Shown piece after piece: positions 29,622 through 39,311 of a DNA stretch of 60,722 nt. Made by a program: the position numbers and the translations under genes. The stretch lies in the IMG/VR virus record IMGVR_UViG_3300025889_017167, positions 1-60,722 of that record; one strand, given 5' to 3'. Under the pieces are notes generated by a model. The model did no database searches, was not told the origin of the DNA, and was given only the letters and a program-made list of their open reading frames with translations. The DNA is from a virus. Positions within the stretch are counted from its first letter, which is position 1, and each line of letters begins with the position of its first letter.

Positions 29622-32600
29622 TCAGATTATAATTTCTATCTTCTTCCTTAGCCCCATTCCCAATCCGGCGCAAGTGTTAAAAGCGTGGACAGCGGCGTCA
29701 ACTTGGTCATCGTGTACTTGGGCTTCGGGGAACGCCGATAGTTCGTCAATGAAGTCAGTGTTCCATGCACCACGTACTAGTTTTACGTTTCCATTGGCAA
29801 CGGCTGCAGACATTGGCTTTGCTCTAGTAAGTTTATCACCTGTGGCTCGCACACCTTTAAAGTCATAGCCTGGCAATACGTACCTGGCGTATTGGTCAAT
29901 CAAGTTTTTACCGGCGCTTCCTGGTTCTTGTTCCATTTCTATACTTATTTCGACACCATCTTCTTCTGCGGTTTGCCGAATGAACTTTTCAACCTTTTCG
30001 CCTTTTGCCCGAATTCTGCGTACATCAAGAATGTAGAATACCCCATTATCGAAGGCGGCGAGGCACCCAACGGTCCAGTCGGGGTCAGGGTACGATGGGG
30101 ATGGTTCTGTTCCTGCAAGGTCCCAGAATCTGACAATCTTAGTATCTTTGCTAAATGATGGTATTTCTGTGAAGTCAATGACTTCAAAAGATGTGCGGTC
30201 AAACATGGAGCCCAATGCAGTTGACCACCAGTCACCAAACTCTAATCGTTTGCGCTCTACGGGGTCAAGCTCTTGAAGAACTGCCCGGTACGAGTCTGGA
30301 TCAATGCCAGGGTTGTCGGTCAGCATAGATGGGATAAATATGCGACCGGTTTTCTCGCCTTCCACGAGAAAGCGCTGCCTAACCCAGTTTGGTGCCGGGT
30401 TCGTCGCCGCCCTCATACGCAGCGGCACTTGAGACAACGGCCCACTGGCAGGACGCCTGAGACGGGAGAACATGTAGCGGTAGTCTGACTCTCGGATTTC
30501 TGTAACCTCATCCATTCCGATGAATTGAAACTCCGAGTTACCAGTCCATACAACCCTACCATTGTGGCGTGTTAGGAATGTGTGGTATGGTGGTACTGTA
30601 AGACAGTATACTTTTCCCTTGTAAGGAGTGGCAACAAGCGGCTGATTGTCAATGTTTAAGCTGATTCCAGTATCCATTCCAACTTTGTAAAGCAAATAAA
30701 CATGGTATGCTGTTACACGCCGCTTTTTACCGTCTGGTGTTACTGTGGAATCTTGACGTACATCAAGTGTTGCCCTAAATCCGCAGTGTTGGGCAAGTCG
30801 CATCACATCGTCGGCTAGTTCCTTAGACACTGTTACGTAATGAGCACTTTCCGGGGTTCTCCATGTCCCATCACCCTCCACAAGAGATTGCAGTAGCACT
30901 CTTGTTAGATCAGATGTCCATGTAAAAACTTCGTCGGGTATACGTTTGTTGTGCGCTCCTTTACCAGTATTTTCGTCTAACCATTGTGCAAGTTTTTTAT
31001 TACTTGTCTGCAAGTATCTAGGATTGTCGTACACATGCCCGCCTGACCTTTCAATAATTAATTTCAAATTATCTTTCTCTTGACGTGAGCGTTTGTCGTG
31101 TAACGCAATGTGTATTCCTCCACCAGATGTACACCCTTCTGCGATGTACCACCCAATGAACGCCGCCCAATCCTCGGCAGTAAAGACTAAATCTTTACTT
31201 CTTTGATGTCCCCTACTTGATCTAGGAAATAGCGCTGCACCGGGATTTATCCCACCAGAAAACATAGCAGCCTGTGGAAATCTCGCAACTTTAGGTAGGT
31301 CTTCAGTTCTATACTTTTTTAAATCTTTTCGACGTTGTGTGGATACCCACCATGTGTGATCACCCGTAGATGCAAAAGATACGTCTGATCCTGGTCTTGG
31401 AGAATATAGTGGTTCATCAACGTCATACTCCCATACGTGCGTCACACCTTTGTAATCCCATGTTCTAGTTTCAGGGTCCATAGATGCAACTTTTTCACCA
31501 ACTTGAATTTCATCTATTCGTTTCCAGCCATTATCTGTCATAACTTCTGTATCAGGTGCGAGCGGGCCTTTGTACCGTAGATAGTCGTTGACGTTATTTA
31601 GGTAACCGAATGTTATTCTAGCGCCAGATGGGAACGTGGCAGTGTATTGGTTTGCGTTCCAATGCACATCGTCATATTGCATAATCCAGTCCCTGAACCT
31701 GTCCATCAGAGCGCCGGGAAGTGCAAGGTCGGCGTATGTTCTACGGAAGAGAATAGCTGAGTAGCCTGGCACGTCCACGTACTGTAATGCGGCCATAATT
31801 AGTGCGGAGGAGTTGTGTGTTGGGATTAAGTTTTCTGTGCAGAGGAACAGTTCATCTGGTGCGGATACTTTAAAGCAGCGCATATCGGTTGCTTCAACTC
31901 TTTCTGCTTTCTTTATGTAGCGGAAGTTGTTTGTACGACGTGTTGCGATAGATTGTGATTCAGCTTTTCTTGGAAGTTTAAACACTATTCTATTTGCAGC
32001 AAATTTTACCATCCACTTGGGACCACAGTCTTGACCGTAAAGCTTAGCACGACCTTCTCGAACATTAACCTTCATTCCAAGTGAACGAGCAAGATGCGCA
32101 ACGCCATCAACTAAACCCTTATTAGTATTAGTAAACTCCACACTAGACTTTGATACGTTACCGTCAGTATCCATCAGACCTTGCAGTAATTCTAGGCGTT
32201 GCTCTTCCGATGCCCACAAGTAGTCATTAGGGATATGCTTGTTATTTAATAGATTGTTCTCCTTTAATAAATGCGTTAGGTTCTCTAGAGTAACAACTCT
32301 ATAGTTTGGATCACCCTCTCCTGATGATCGTGGTCTGCTGCTTTTAATTGCATATGGTGTGTTTTCCCATATTTCTTTATCTACTCCACAAATTGTGCCG
32401 CTGCGAGAAAACCCATCCCCCAACCATGCTCCTAGTGTGTATGGATCAATGGGTAGGTCAATAGATGCAAGTTCTAGTGGGAGTGTTACAGGAATAGCGT
32501 GGTTTGCTCGACCTCCACGAACTGTAAGTGTGTCAACAATCTCTTGCGTTGTACGCACTGTACCGGTTGGTGGTGGTTTACGGTTTTTAATAGATTCAAC

Positions 32601-33095
32601 TTTGTTACGCTCAGCTACCGCAATTGACTTATATTGGCCTTGTGCGCCCGTAGCTCTTGATGGCCTATTCTGTCTGCGCATAGTCCTAAACGTGTCGTTT
32701 CGTTTTGTTAACGCCTCCAACTCTTTAGCGTCGTATGTTAACCATAGATGTTCGTCATTTGTAACTACTGTTGAACCGTCATCAAATGTAAACTTCCATC
32801 CAGGTACGTTTTGGATTTCAGACATCGCCAAGACAGTGTATGTTTTCCCATTTCTACCAAATACTGTGTTGCCTACTTCTATATCTCTTACTTTTTTAAA
32901 TCCTTCGGGTGTTGGTAAAACTTCATCTAAGCTTATCAGCTTACCTCCACCGGCCGCTCCACCGAATAGTACTTCTTGTGCTTCAGTTTTTAGGAATACT
33001 TTTTGCGTGATGCTTGGTTCCTCGACCCAGTAGTCTGATCGTCGGGGTTCTAAGTATTGTCGTATTTTTTCCCAATCCTGGGTGTCTGTAGACAT
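29622..33095 (-). CDS. terL: Terminase large subunit with two inteins
   Basis: The 1157-residue precursor gives about 438 residues after both inteins are removed. Extein motifs in order: Walker A GGAAGGGK/SSAL (intein 1 sits between K52 and S429), FRRTYADL, YLRYKG/SEFQFIGMDEVTE with the Walker B Asp-Glu (intein 2 before SEF), the SRLRRP arginine segment, and the nuclease residues FWDLAG, EQEPGSAGK and VHDDQVDA. The motor cuts and pumps DNA into the prohead. It faces away from the portal gene, with a weak GGAG before the ATG. No small terminase was identified; the HNH genes upstream may assist. Confidence 0.96.
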   Translation of the reverse strand: MSTDTQDWEKIRQYLEPRRSDYWVEEPSITQKVFLKTEAQEVLFGGAAGGGKLISLDEVLPTPEGFKKVRDIEVGNTVFGRNGKTYTVLAMSEIQNVPGWKFTFDDGSTVVTNDEHLWLTYDAKELEALTKRNDTFRTMRRQNRPSRATGAQGQYKSIAVAERNKVESIKNRKPPPTGTVRTTQEIVDTLTVRGGRANHAIPVTLPLELASIDLPIDPYTLGAWLGDGFSRSGTICGVDKEIWENTPYAIKSSRPRSSGEGDPNYRVVTLENLTHLLKENNLLNNKHIPNDYLWASEEQRLELLQGLMDTDGNVSKSSVEFTNTNKGLVDGVAHLARSLGMKVNVREGRAKLYGQDCGPKWMVKFAANRIVFKLPRKAESQSIATRRTNNFRYIKKAERVEATDMRCFKVSAPDELFLCTENLIPTHNSSALIMAALQYVDVPGYSAILFRRTYADLALPGALMDRFRDWIMQYDDVHWNANQYTATFPSGARITFGYLNNVNDYLRYKGPLAPDTEVMTDNGWKRIDEIQVGEKVASMDPETRTWDYKGVTHVWEYDVDEPLYSPRPGSDVSFASTGDHTWWVSTQRRKDLKKYRTEDLPKVARFPQAAMFSGGINPGAALFPRSSRGHQRSKDLVFTAEDWAAFIGWYIAEGCTSGGGIHIALHDKRSRQEKDNLKLIIERSGGHVYDNPRYLQTSNKKLAQWLDENTGKGAHNKRIPDEVFTWTSDLTRVLLQSLVEGDGTWRTPESAHYVTVSKELADDVMRLAQHCGFRATLDVRQDSTVTPDGKKRRVTAYHVYLLYKVGMDTGISLNIDNQPLVATPYKGKVYCLTVPPYHTFLTRHNGRVVWTGNSEFQFIGMDEVTEIRESDYRYMFSRLRRPASGPLSQVPLRMRAATNPAPNWVRQRFLVEGEKTGRIFIPSMLTDNPGIDPDSYRAVLQELDPVERKRLEFGDWWSTALGSMFDRTSFEVIDFTEIPSFSKDTKIVRFWDLAGTEPSPSYPDPDWTVGCLAAFDNGVFYILDVRRIRAKGEKVEKFIRQTAEEDGVEISIEMEQEPGSAGKNLIDQYARYVLPGYDFKGVRATGDKLTRAKPMSAAVANGNVKLVRGAWNTDFIDELSAFPEAQVHDDQVDAAVHAFNTCAGLGMGLRKKIEIII
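30537..31565 (-). other. Intein 2 of terminase, class 3-type, LAGLIDADG
   Basis: Precursor residues 511-853 (343 aa). It starts with Pro511 (PLAPDTEVMTDNGW) if the extein is to read YKGSEFQFIG, as in other terminases. Trp582 lies two after His580, Cys831 is in block F (CLTVPP), and the end is Thr851-Gly-Asn853 (Gly replaces the usual penultimate His). Endonuclease motifs: IGWYIAEGCTS and LLQSLVEGDGTW. The +1 residue is Ser. Confidence 0.9.
31812..32939 (-). other. Intein 1 of terminase, class 3-type, LAGLIDADG
   Basis: Precursor residues 53-428 (376 aa). It starts with Leu53 (LISLDEVLPTPEGF), which cannot act as an N-terminal nucleophile. Class 3 signature: Trp118 two after His116, Cys407 in block F (CFKVSAP), and Thr426-His-Asn428. 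Removal rebuilds the Walker A GGGKSSAL. Endonuclease motifs: LGAWLGDGFS and LLQGLMDTDGNV. The +1 residue is Ser. Confidence 0.92.
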
Positions 33096-33101
33096 ATGTG
33101 C

Positions 33102-33130
33102 TTGTCTCCGTGGGGATTTGGCGGTAAAGT
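33102..33130 (+). promoter_or_regulatory. Leaderless promoter of the virion module
   Basis: TTGTCT (33102-33107), a 17-bp spacer and TAAAGT (33125-33130); the ATG at 33137 is six bases on. It faces away from terL. A TATACT at 33130-33135 is closer to the ATG and less well placed for plus-strand use. Confidence 0.6.
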
Positions 33131-33136
33131 ATACTT

Positions 33137-33295
33137 ATGAAATATTTTTTCACACGTTCTTCAGCGGCTAATGCCCTTATGGTGATGGCCATTCTTTTGA
33201 TTGGCTCTGGTATTAGTATACTAAGTTTAGGGTGGGGTTTGGCAAGTGCTGGCGCTGCGTGCGGAATTTACGGATATTTGTTAGGGGCTGAATAA
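33137..33295 (+). CDS. Small membrane protein, 52 aa
   Basis: This short plus-strand frame reads MKYFFTRSSAANALMVMAIL... and has two hydrophobic segments (about 13-30 and 34-49) separated by SLGWG. It is coupled to the portal gene (TAATG). It resembles the 69-aa membrane protein at 13069-13278 in layout. The role is unknown. Confidence 0.6.
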   Translation: MKYFFTRSSAANALMVMAILLIGSGISILSLGWGLASAGAACGIYGYLLGAE

Positions 33296-34932
33296 TGGCT
33301 TGGAATTCTGGGGTGAACAAAGCGATAGATTCTCAGTTGGGGGCGGGGGAGAAGGCTGCTAAGATTTCGGTTGGCGCTCCTATTTCTTATAGCCCGTCAG
33401 TGCAAGTGAATAGCCAAATGAATAAAGGCTATTCTGATGGCTGGGATATAACGAAGGCTTATAAGGAAGCTATGGCAAAGGTGACGTGGGTTTACCGTGC
33501 TATTAATGTGATTGCTTCTAATCAAGCCAGTTTGCCTATGATTTTACGTAAGGATAACAGTCCGTTTGGTGAGATTGTTAACGATAATCCTTTGTTGAAG
33601 ATTTTTAATAATACCACAAATCTTGGTGAGAACGCTTGGGCGTTTAGGTCTAGGCTTAGTTCTCAGCTGCTGCTTAGCAGTCGAGGTGTTTTTGTTGAGG
33701 TTGTACGAGATCGTGTCGGTACCCCTGTTGCGCTACATTTATTGCCCCCTCAGAACACTGCACCCATTCCTGATGAAAAGAAGTTTGTGAAAGGGTTTGA
33801 GGTTAAGATTACAGCGTATCAGTCTAAGATTTTGAAGCCAGAGGATGTTATTTGGATTCGTCAGCCGCATCCTTTGGACCCGTATTTGTCTATGACGCCT
33901 ATGGAGTCTGCGGGGATGGCGATTGAAGTTGAGACGTTGGCAAAAATTTATAATCGTAACTTCTTGTTAAACGATGGCCGCCCGGGTGGGTTGTTGGTTC
34001 TTCGTAGCGAGATTGATGAGACGGACAAGGAAGAGTTGCGCAGTAGGTTCCGTGGTGATCTGAGCCGTACCGGCGCTGTGGGTGTGATTTCGTCTGACGA
34101 CGGTGCAGATTTTGTGGACACTGCTGCGAACCCACGGGATGCTGCCTATCAGGCGATGCGTACTATTTCTAAGGAAGAGATTCTTGCTGCGTTTGGTGTG
34201 CCTGAGTCAGTTATTGGTAACGCATCTGGTCGAACGTTTGCTAACGCTGCCGAGGAGGGCAGGGTGTTTTGGATGGAGACTATGGGTCCCCATTTGCAGT
34301 TAATTGCTCGCAGTTTTGATCGTATTGATGATACATATTTTGTGGATTTTGATACTAGTGGCGTGCCTATTATGATTTTGGCGAAGCAGGAGCGTGAGCG
34401 ACATAATTTGACTGAGTTCCAGCAGGGGCTTATCTCTGTTAATGAGTATCGTGAATCGTCTGCTCGTAAGAAAGTTGTTTCAGAGCTTGCTGATTCGCTT
34501 TTGTCTAATCCTAACTTGACTCCGGTTGGTAATACGGAGAAGCCTATGGTTAGCGAAGAACAGGGGGCTGTGCCTCCTGGTGCCCCACCAATGCCTGGGG
34601 CTCCGCCGATGGAAGGTGCCCTACCGGCTGACGGCGCACCCCCGATGACACCTGAGCAAGCGGCTCGTTTTGCGGCAGGCGCAGCAGTGCCTCCCCAGAT
34701 TGAAGCTGGGGTTTCTTTGCAGCAGCAAGCCACAGCAGCGCTGCAAGAGCAGGTTACCGAATTTAGCCCAGAGGAGGGTGCGTTTGTACCATTTGGGTCT
34801 GTTCAAGGGACACAGCAAATTGAGTTGCCTGCATCTGAAGTTCCTAGCGAGCTAGAAGAGTTGGAGGAGGATGAGAAGAGCCTCCCTTTAGATTTGAAGA
34901 TAAAGGAGCTGGAGAAGCTTCTGCTAAAGTAG
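33295..34932 (+). CDS. Portal protein, HK97 type
   Basis: This 545-residue protein has the HK97 portal pattern: VTWVYRAINVIASNQASLPMIL, LLLSSRGVFVEVVRD, EDVIWIRQPHPLDPYLSMTPMESA, NRNFLLNDGRPGGLLVL, EILAAFGVPESVIGNASGRTFANAAE. The C-terminal 110 residues are a Pro/Ala/Gly-rich tail (PPGAPPMPGAPPMEG) and an acidic end. It forms the dodecameric DNA gate. The reading frame of the next gene is open across the last 19 codons of this one. Confidence 0.94.
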   Translation: MAWNSGVNKAIDSQLGAGEKAAKISVGAPISYSPSVQVNSQMNKGYSDGWDITKAYKEAMAKVTWVYRAINVIASNQASLPMILRKDNSPFGEIVNDNPLLKIFNNTTNLGENAWAFRSRLSSQLLLSSRGVFVEVVRDRVGTPVALHLLPPQNTAPIPDEKKFVKGFEVKITAYQSKILKPEDVIWIRQPHPLDPYLSMTPMESAGMAIEVETLAKIYNRNFLLNDGRPGGLLVLRSEIDETDKEELRSRFRGDLSRTGAVGVISSDDGADFVDTAANPRDAAYQAMRTISKEEILAAFGVPESVIGNASGRTFANAAEEGRVFWMETMGPHLQLIARSFDRIDDTYFVDFDTSGVPIMILAKQERERHNLTEFQQGLISVNEYRESSARKKVVSELADSLLSNPNLTPVGNTEKPMVSEEQGAVPPGAPPMPGAPPMEGALPADGAPPMTPEQAARFAAGAAVPPQIEAGVSLQQQATAALQEQVTEFSPEEGAFVPFGSVQGTQQIELPASEVPSELEELEEDEKSLPLDLKIKELEKLLLK

Positions 34933-34967
34933 ACTTTTCTTCTTGGGACGAAAAAACTCTGTATAGA

Positions 34968-35711
34968 GTGAACTCTTTTGAAGATAGGGTGTCTGCTGCA
35001 CTTGATAAAATTTTTGATGAGCAGGAGCGTTTAGCGCTTGCCGCTGTTAACTCGGATGTGTCGAAGTCCATTCTAGCGGCTGGCGTCTCTGCTGGAGTTG
35101 AGAATATTATCACTTCTGCTGATTTGAGACAAGTTTCTGAGAAGCTTCTTCCATTGATGCAAGATATTTATCGCAAAGCTGTTGAGGATACAGTCGAAGA
35201 GGGCTATGGCTCTGAAGTTAGTGAGCCTACCGAAACAGCGGCTGGGTCTCAACAGATTGTGGTTGTAAATAATTTCAATGATACTACGCAAGAAGAAATT
35301 AAGTCGGCGTTGACTACTGCGGCTGTTTTGACCGACGGCGATGGCGGTGATGTGGATGTTGCTTTGAAGTTAGCTTTAGCCTACTCATTGATAAAGTCTA
35401 TTTTCAATAAACTGCGGGCGTCTCGTAAAAATCTTATTTTAGAGACTGCAGTGTATGGTTCCTATAATCAGGGACTTTTCGATGCCGCTGTAGCCAATGA
35501 GGTGGCGACAGCCCGCACCCTAATGAAGCAGTGGGTGTCCATGTTGGACGGTAAGGTTAGGGACAGCCATAGGGCTCTCCACGGGGATAAAGTGCAGGTA
35601 GGTGCTCCTTTTTTTGTAAATGGTGTTGCTATTAGGTTCCCCAAGGACCCCCTTGCCCCTCCCAATTTAACTATTGGCTGCAGGTGCGTGCTTAAGTTTT
35701 CAATAAACTAA
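34968..35711 (+). CDS. MuF-like minor head protein
   Basis: From a GTG at 34968 it has 247 residues. The C-terminus has WVSMLDGKVRDSHRALHGDKVQVGAPFFVNGVAIRFPKDPLAPPNLTIGCRCVL, the Mu gpF/SPP1 gp7 hallmark. It is packaged inside the head and helps assembly. No ribosome-binding site precedes the GTG, while the same frame is open back to 34875 and reads plausibly (VDFSSWDEKTLYR) with no ATG, GTG or TTG. A -1 frameshift from the portal gene is a possible source. Confidence 0.85.
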   Translation: MNSFEDRVSAALDKIFDEQERLALAAVNSDVSKSILAAGVSAGVENIITSADLRQVSEKLLPLMQDIYRKAVEDTVEEGYGSEVSEPTETAAGSQQIVVVNNFNDTTQEEIKSALTTAAVLTDGDGGDVDVALKLALAYSLIKSIFNKLRASRKNLILETAVYGSYNQGLFDAAVANEVATARTLMKQWVSMLDGKVRDSHRALHGDKVQVGAPFFVNGVAIRFPKDPLAPPNLTIGCRCVLKFSIN

Positions 35712-35787
35712 ATTATATAAAGTCATATTTGAAGCCTGCCATTGTAGTGTAAGCTATTTTGGTAGGTCTAGTCTTTTTAGGAGAGTT

Positions 35788-37338
35788 ATGAGCGTCATTG
35801 AAGTTACAGATGTAGCGTCTGACACAAGCTTTAAAGCTATTTCCGGTCAGATTGGCATTGATAAAGCTCAAGGAATTGTTGAGGCTTTTGTTTCTGGTAT
35901 CGGCAACAAAGATTCAGTTGGCGATATTGTAGTTTCTGGGGCGTTTAACGGCTCACTTAAGCGTCGCAAGCCTCGTGTGGTGTGGGGGCATGATTGGAAT
36001 CAGCCTATTGGTAAGGTTTTAGAAATTTATGAAGTCTCAAAGTCTGATCCTCGTCTTCCCGCAAAAATGAAAGATGCTGGAATTGGTGGGTTATACGCTA
36101 AGGTTCAGTTCAATTTGAATACCGAAAGAGGCCGAGAAGCCTTTGCCAATGTGGCCTTTTATGGCAATGATCAAGAGTGGTCGATTGGGTATAAAACGAT
36201 TGTTGCAGATTTTGACGCTGTATGGCAAGCGAACATGTTGAAAGAAGTAGAGCTTTACGAGATTTCACCGGTACTTCATGGCGCAAATCAGCTGACTGGA
36301 ACAATCTCTGTCAAAGACGATGAAAACGGTCGCACATCCAAGGGTTGGCACACTGGAGATGACGATAAGGATGGTCCTATGAATAGTGTGGACGCAATGT
36401 CAGAGCGAGTTGGCCAGGCTCTATCGCAGGCGCTTCGTAAGCCTGTTCAGATCTTGGAAATTGATGGCGATAATGTTGTTTTCCAAACGGGAGAAGATAT
36501 GGTGTGGTCCGCTACCATGTCAATGGAAAACGGACAAATGATGGTTGGCCGTCCCACTAGGGTAAAGCCAACGACGACATATACTCCTATGGGGGATGAC
36601 GCTCCTCCTTCTATGATGATCAAAGACCCTGACGCAAAGGGGATTCTTGAAGACGAGTATGCCTTTGCTACTGCTAAGATTGCTGCGGCGTGGTCGATTA
36701 CTTTAGGCTGCACTGGGTATCACACCCACGGTGGTGGATTTGTTCCTTGCGATACTCATGAACAATATCTTGCCGCAATCAAAAAGTTTGAAGAAAACGG
36801 CGGGGTAAATCGGGGTCCTGCCCATGACGACATTTTAAATGTTGATGTTGATGAAACTAAGGGTGCAGGTACTGGCTGTTCATGTGACACCGAGGAAAAG
36901 GGTTACGGGCACATACCAAAAGAAAAGCCAGAGTACCTTAAAGACCCAATGGCCCTTCTACTCATGGCCTACAACGAGATGTTGAAGCTACGTGGGGCAT
37001 CGGACCTTCGTGACGCAACACTAGCCCTCATCAGCGAAGTTGAGGGGTTTCTCACCGAAGCGCCGATGGCTCGCCCAGGAGAGCAGGGCGAAAAGACTGA
37101 AACTGGTCTGGTCGTCCACGTAAAGTGCGGAGAGGCTGCCACCTTGGATCTTGGTCGTGCTTTGGGTAATCTTCCGGTTGTGGCTCGGAAAAGTGAATCC
37201 GGTGTTGATATTCACTTTACGGATGAGATGAAGGAAGAGTGGTTGATGGAGAAAGTTGCCATCGCCTTGTCGGAGCTTAAGTTCGACGTTGATATTGCAG
37301 TAACTAGACCGATTGACACCGGTTCGGGTGTTCAGTAA
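35788..37338 (+). CDS. Prohead protease (HK97 family) with C-terminal extension
   Basis: The first about 190 residues are an HK97-type S78 protease: GIVEAFVSGIGNKDSVGDIVVSGAF, RKPRVVWGHDWNQPIGKV (catalytic His in GHDW), and EVELYEISPVLHGAN (the YEISPV strand). The catalytic Ser is expected in the region after YGNDQEWSIGY. The remaining 320 residues hold a short Cys/His module (LGCTGYHTHGGGFVPCDTHEQYL, about 305-330), a CSCD segment and a helical C-terminus. It cleaves capsid and scaffold during maturation. Good GGAG before the ATG. Confidence 0.88.
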   Translation: MSVIEVTDVASDTSFKAISGQIGIDKAQGIVEAFVSGIGNKDSVGDIVVSGAFNGSLKRRKPRVVWGHDWNQPIGKVLEIYEVSKSDPRLPAKMKDAGIGGLYAKVQFNLNTERGREAFANVAFYGNDQEWSIGYKTIVADFDAVWQANMLKEVELYEISPVLHGANQLTGTISVKDDENGRTSKGWHTGDDDKDGPMNSVDAMSERVGQALSQALRKPVQILEIDGDNVVFQTGEDMVWSATMSMENGQMMVGRPTRVKPTTTYTPMGDDAPPSMMIKDPDAKGILEDEYAFATAKIAAAWSITLGCTGYHTHGGGFVPCDTHEQYLAAIKKFEENGGVNRGPAHDDILNVDVDETKGAGTGCSCDTEEKGYGHIPKEKPEYLKDPMALLLMAYNEMLKLRGASDLRDATLALISEVEGFLTEAPMARPGEQGEKTETGLVVHVKCGEAATLDLGRALGNLPVVARKSESGVDIHFTDEMKEEWLMEKVAIALSELKFDVDIAVTRPIDTGSGVQ

Positions 37339-37367
37339 GCTATTCCATAGAATATACAGGAGTAACA

Positions 37368-39299
37368 ATGAGTGAAAACTTTGATGAAGATCTTCAGCGG
37401 TTTGAGGAATTGAGCGCTGCAATGGAGCCCTCTGAGGGTGATGAAAAGGGTGTGCATATGGATGAGGTCCGCAAGGGCGCTCCGTCCGTGTTTATGACTG
37501 ATATTCGGTTTAAGGAGTCTTTGGAAACTGGAGACCTTCTTTCGGAAGAAGCGTTTGCTGATCTTGATGAGGATGACCAAAAGAGCTATGAGCTTGTAGA
37601 GATTCTTGATGAGAAGGGCAAAGAGCCGATGGGGTGGGCATACCGCTTTAAGGCTGATGACATCGAAGATGTTGAAGAAGATCTTGAGGTTGAGGAAAAG
37701 ACTGAGCCCGATGAAGATACTGAGGTACCTGAAGAAAAGTCGGATGAACCAGAGGACTTTGAAGAGAAGACTGAAGAGGTAGAAGCTGCTGAGGAAAAGG
37801 TTGATGATACATCTGACCCTGTTGCGGAACAGTTGCTCAGCAAAAGGGCTGCTGACATTTTGGCTCGCATGCGTGCCCCTATGGAGGAAGCCGTTGAGGA
37901 AGAAGAAAAGGCTCCTTCAATTTTCTTGACCGATATTCGGTTCAAGGAGATGGTAGAAGATGGTGAGCTTATTGAAGAGGAAGAATTTGCGTCTTTGGAT
38001 GAAGATGCAAAGGGGGCTTTCCAGCCTGTAGATGTTTTTGAGGAAGGCACGGGTAAGGGTTACGGTATGCGGTATCGTCGCAGGAGTCCTATGGAAATTT
38101 CCGCTATGCGCAAGGGTGGAGATGACACTGGCGAAAAGGCGGCTGACGGCGGTGACGATGCTGAGGACATGTTTGACTCCGCAGAGGGGGCAGAAGCACG
38201 GGCTGCTGAGCTTGGTTGCGCAGGGACGCACCGGGCTGGCGCTATGTGGATGCCTTGCGCTACTCATGATGAGTGGATGGAGTTAAGTGCTGCTGCTAAA
38301 CCAGACGAACCCGAAGCTGCACCTGCTCCCGCTCCCGCTCCCGCTGCTGCCGCCCCACCGGCAGCAGGCGGAATGGCAATGCCAGCCAAGGAAGAATTCC
38401 TTTGTGGCTACCAGCGCAAGTCTGTTTCTGAATCTTGTGGGTTTTGTACAGGCGGTTGCGCATCTCAAGACGGCCTTCCAGGGCTAGCAGACATTGAAGC
38501 CCAGGTTAAGGAAGCGTACCTTAATTCTGAAATTATCGGATCTGGCTACTCATCCAACGACGACGTGTTTGTTGTTGATGTGAAGCGTGAAGATGGTTCG
38601 CTTATTGAAGTATTTTTGACTGGCGACGGCGATGAGTTGGGGTGGCTACGTCTGAATGAGAGTTCGCTGGAAAGCAAGTCGGCTGACCCAGTTGATATTA
38701 TTTCTAAAGCAACGGCTGAAAAGCTTGCTCTGGATGCGGTTGATCAGCTAGGCTTTAAGGCTGAGGCAATGTCTATTACAGTGGATGTGTACGCTGAGCA
38801 AGATGTCTATGTAGTCGAAGCAGACTCTGAAGAGAAGAGCTTTGATGTTTTTGTTTCAGCTGACGGTAAGGTGCTTGGCTATGACGAGTACAGCTATTCT
38901 GAACCGGTGGAGTTGTCCGAAGAAGATGAGATCAAGGCGCTGGAAGCTGAGCTTGCAATTAAGCGTTTGTACTCTCGGGAGCAGCGTGAAGAAATGGCGA
39001 CCTCTGGAGAAGCTTTAGAAGATGGATCATTCCCAATTGCGGATGAAGCCGATTTAGCCAACGCAGTTCAGGCGTTTGGGCGGGCGGCTGATCCTGATTC
39101 CGCAAAAGAGCACATTATGAAGCGGGCCAAGGAACTGAAGCGGGAAGATATGATTCCTGAGGACTGGAAAACACCCACGGAAGAAGTCATGGAGGCTGCG
39201 CCTGCTGATGGGGCAGATGGTGAAGAAAAGGCAGCAGAAGATTTAGAGTTGCTGCGTTCACTTTTGGAGTTTGAAGAACTTGAGGGTGGCATTTCTTAA
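37368..39299 (+). CDS. Acidic modular virion-module protein, 643 aa
   Basis: This is a very acidic protein with several repeats: two copies of a PS(V/I)F(M/L)TDIRFKE...LDED unit (about 40-85 and 183-225); a Cys/His module LGCAGTHRAGAMWMPCATHDEW near 281-303; an Ala/Pro linker; a Cys cluster FLCGYQRK...CGFCTGGC; two PepSY-like alpha/beta units (DVFVVDVKREDGSLIEVFL, DVYVVEADSEEKSFDVFV); and a C-terminal GEALEDGSFPI...HIMKRAKELKREDMIPEDW unit that recurs in the 48883-50388 protein. A scaffold or head-decoration role is inferred from place and charge. Confidence 0.75.
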   Translation: MSENFDEDLQRFEELSAAMEPSEGDEKGVHMDEVRKGAPSVFMTDIRFKESLETGDLLSEEAFADLDEDDQKSYELVEILDEKGKEPMGWAYRFKADDIEDVEEDLEVEEKTEPDEDTEVPEEKSDEPEDFEEKTEEVEAAEEKVDDTSDPVAEQLLSKRAADILARMRAPMEEAVEEEEKAPSIFLTDIRFKEMVEDGELIEEEEFASLDEDAKGAFQPVDVFEEGTGKGYGMRYRRRSPMEISAMRKGGDDTGEKAADGGDDAEDMFDSAEGAEARAAELGCAGTHRAGAMWMPCATHDEWMELSAAAKPDEPEAAPAPAPAPAAAAPPAAGGMAMPAKEEFLCGYQRKSVSESCGFCTGGCASQDGLPGLADIEAQVKEAYLNSEIIGSGYSSNDDVFVVDVKREDGSLIEVFLTGDGDELGWLRLNESSLESKSADPVDIISKATAEKLALDAVDQLGFKAEAMSITVDVYAEQDVYVVEADSEEKSFDVFVSADGKVLGYDEYSYSEPVELSEEDEIKALEAELAIKRLYSREQREEMATSGEALEDGSFPIADEADLANAVQAFGRAADPDSAKEHIMKRAKELKREDMIPEDWKTPTEEVMEAAPADGADGEEKAAEDLELLRSLLEFEELEGGIS

Positions 39300-39311
39300 C
39301 GAGGAGGCGTT

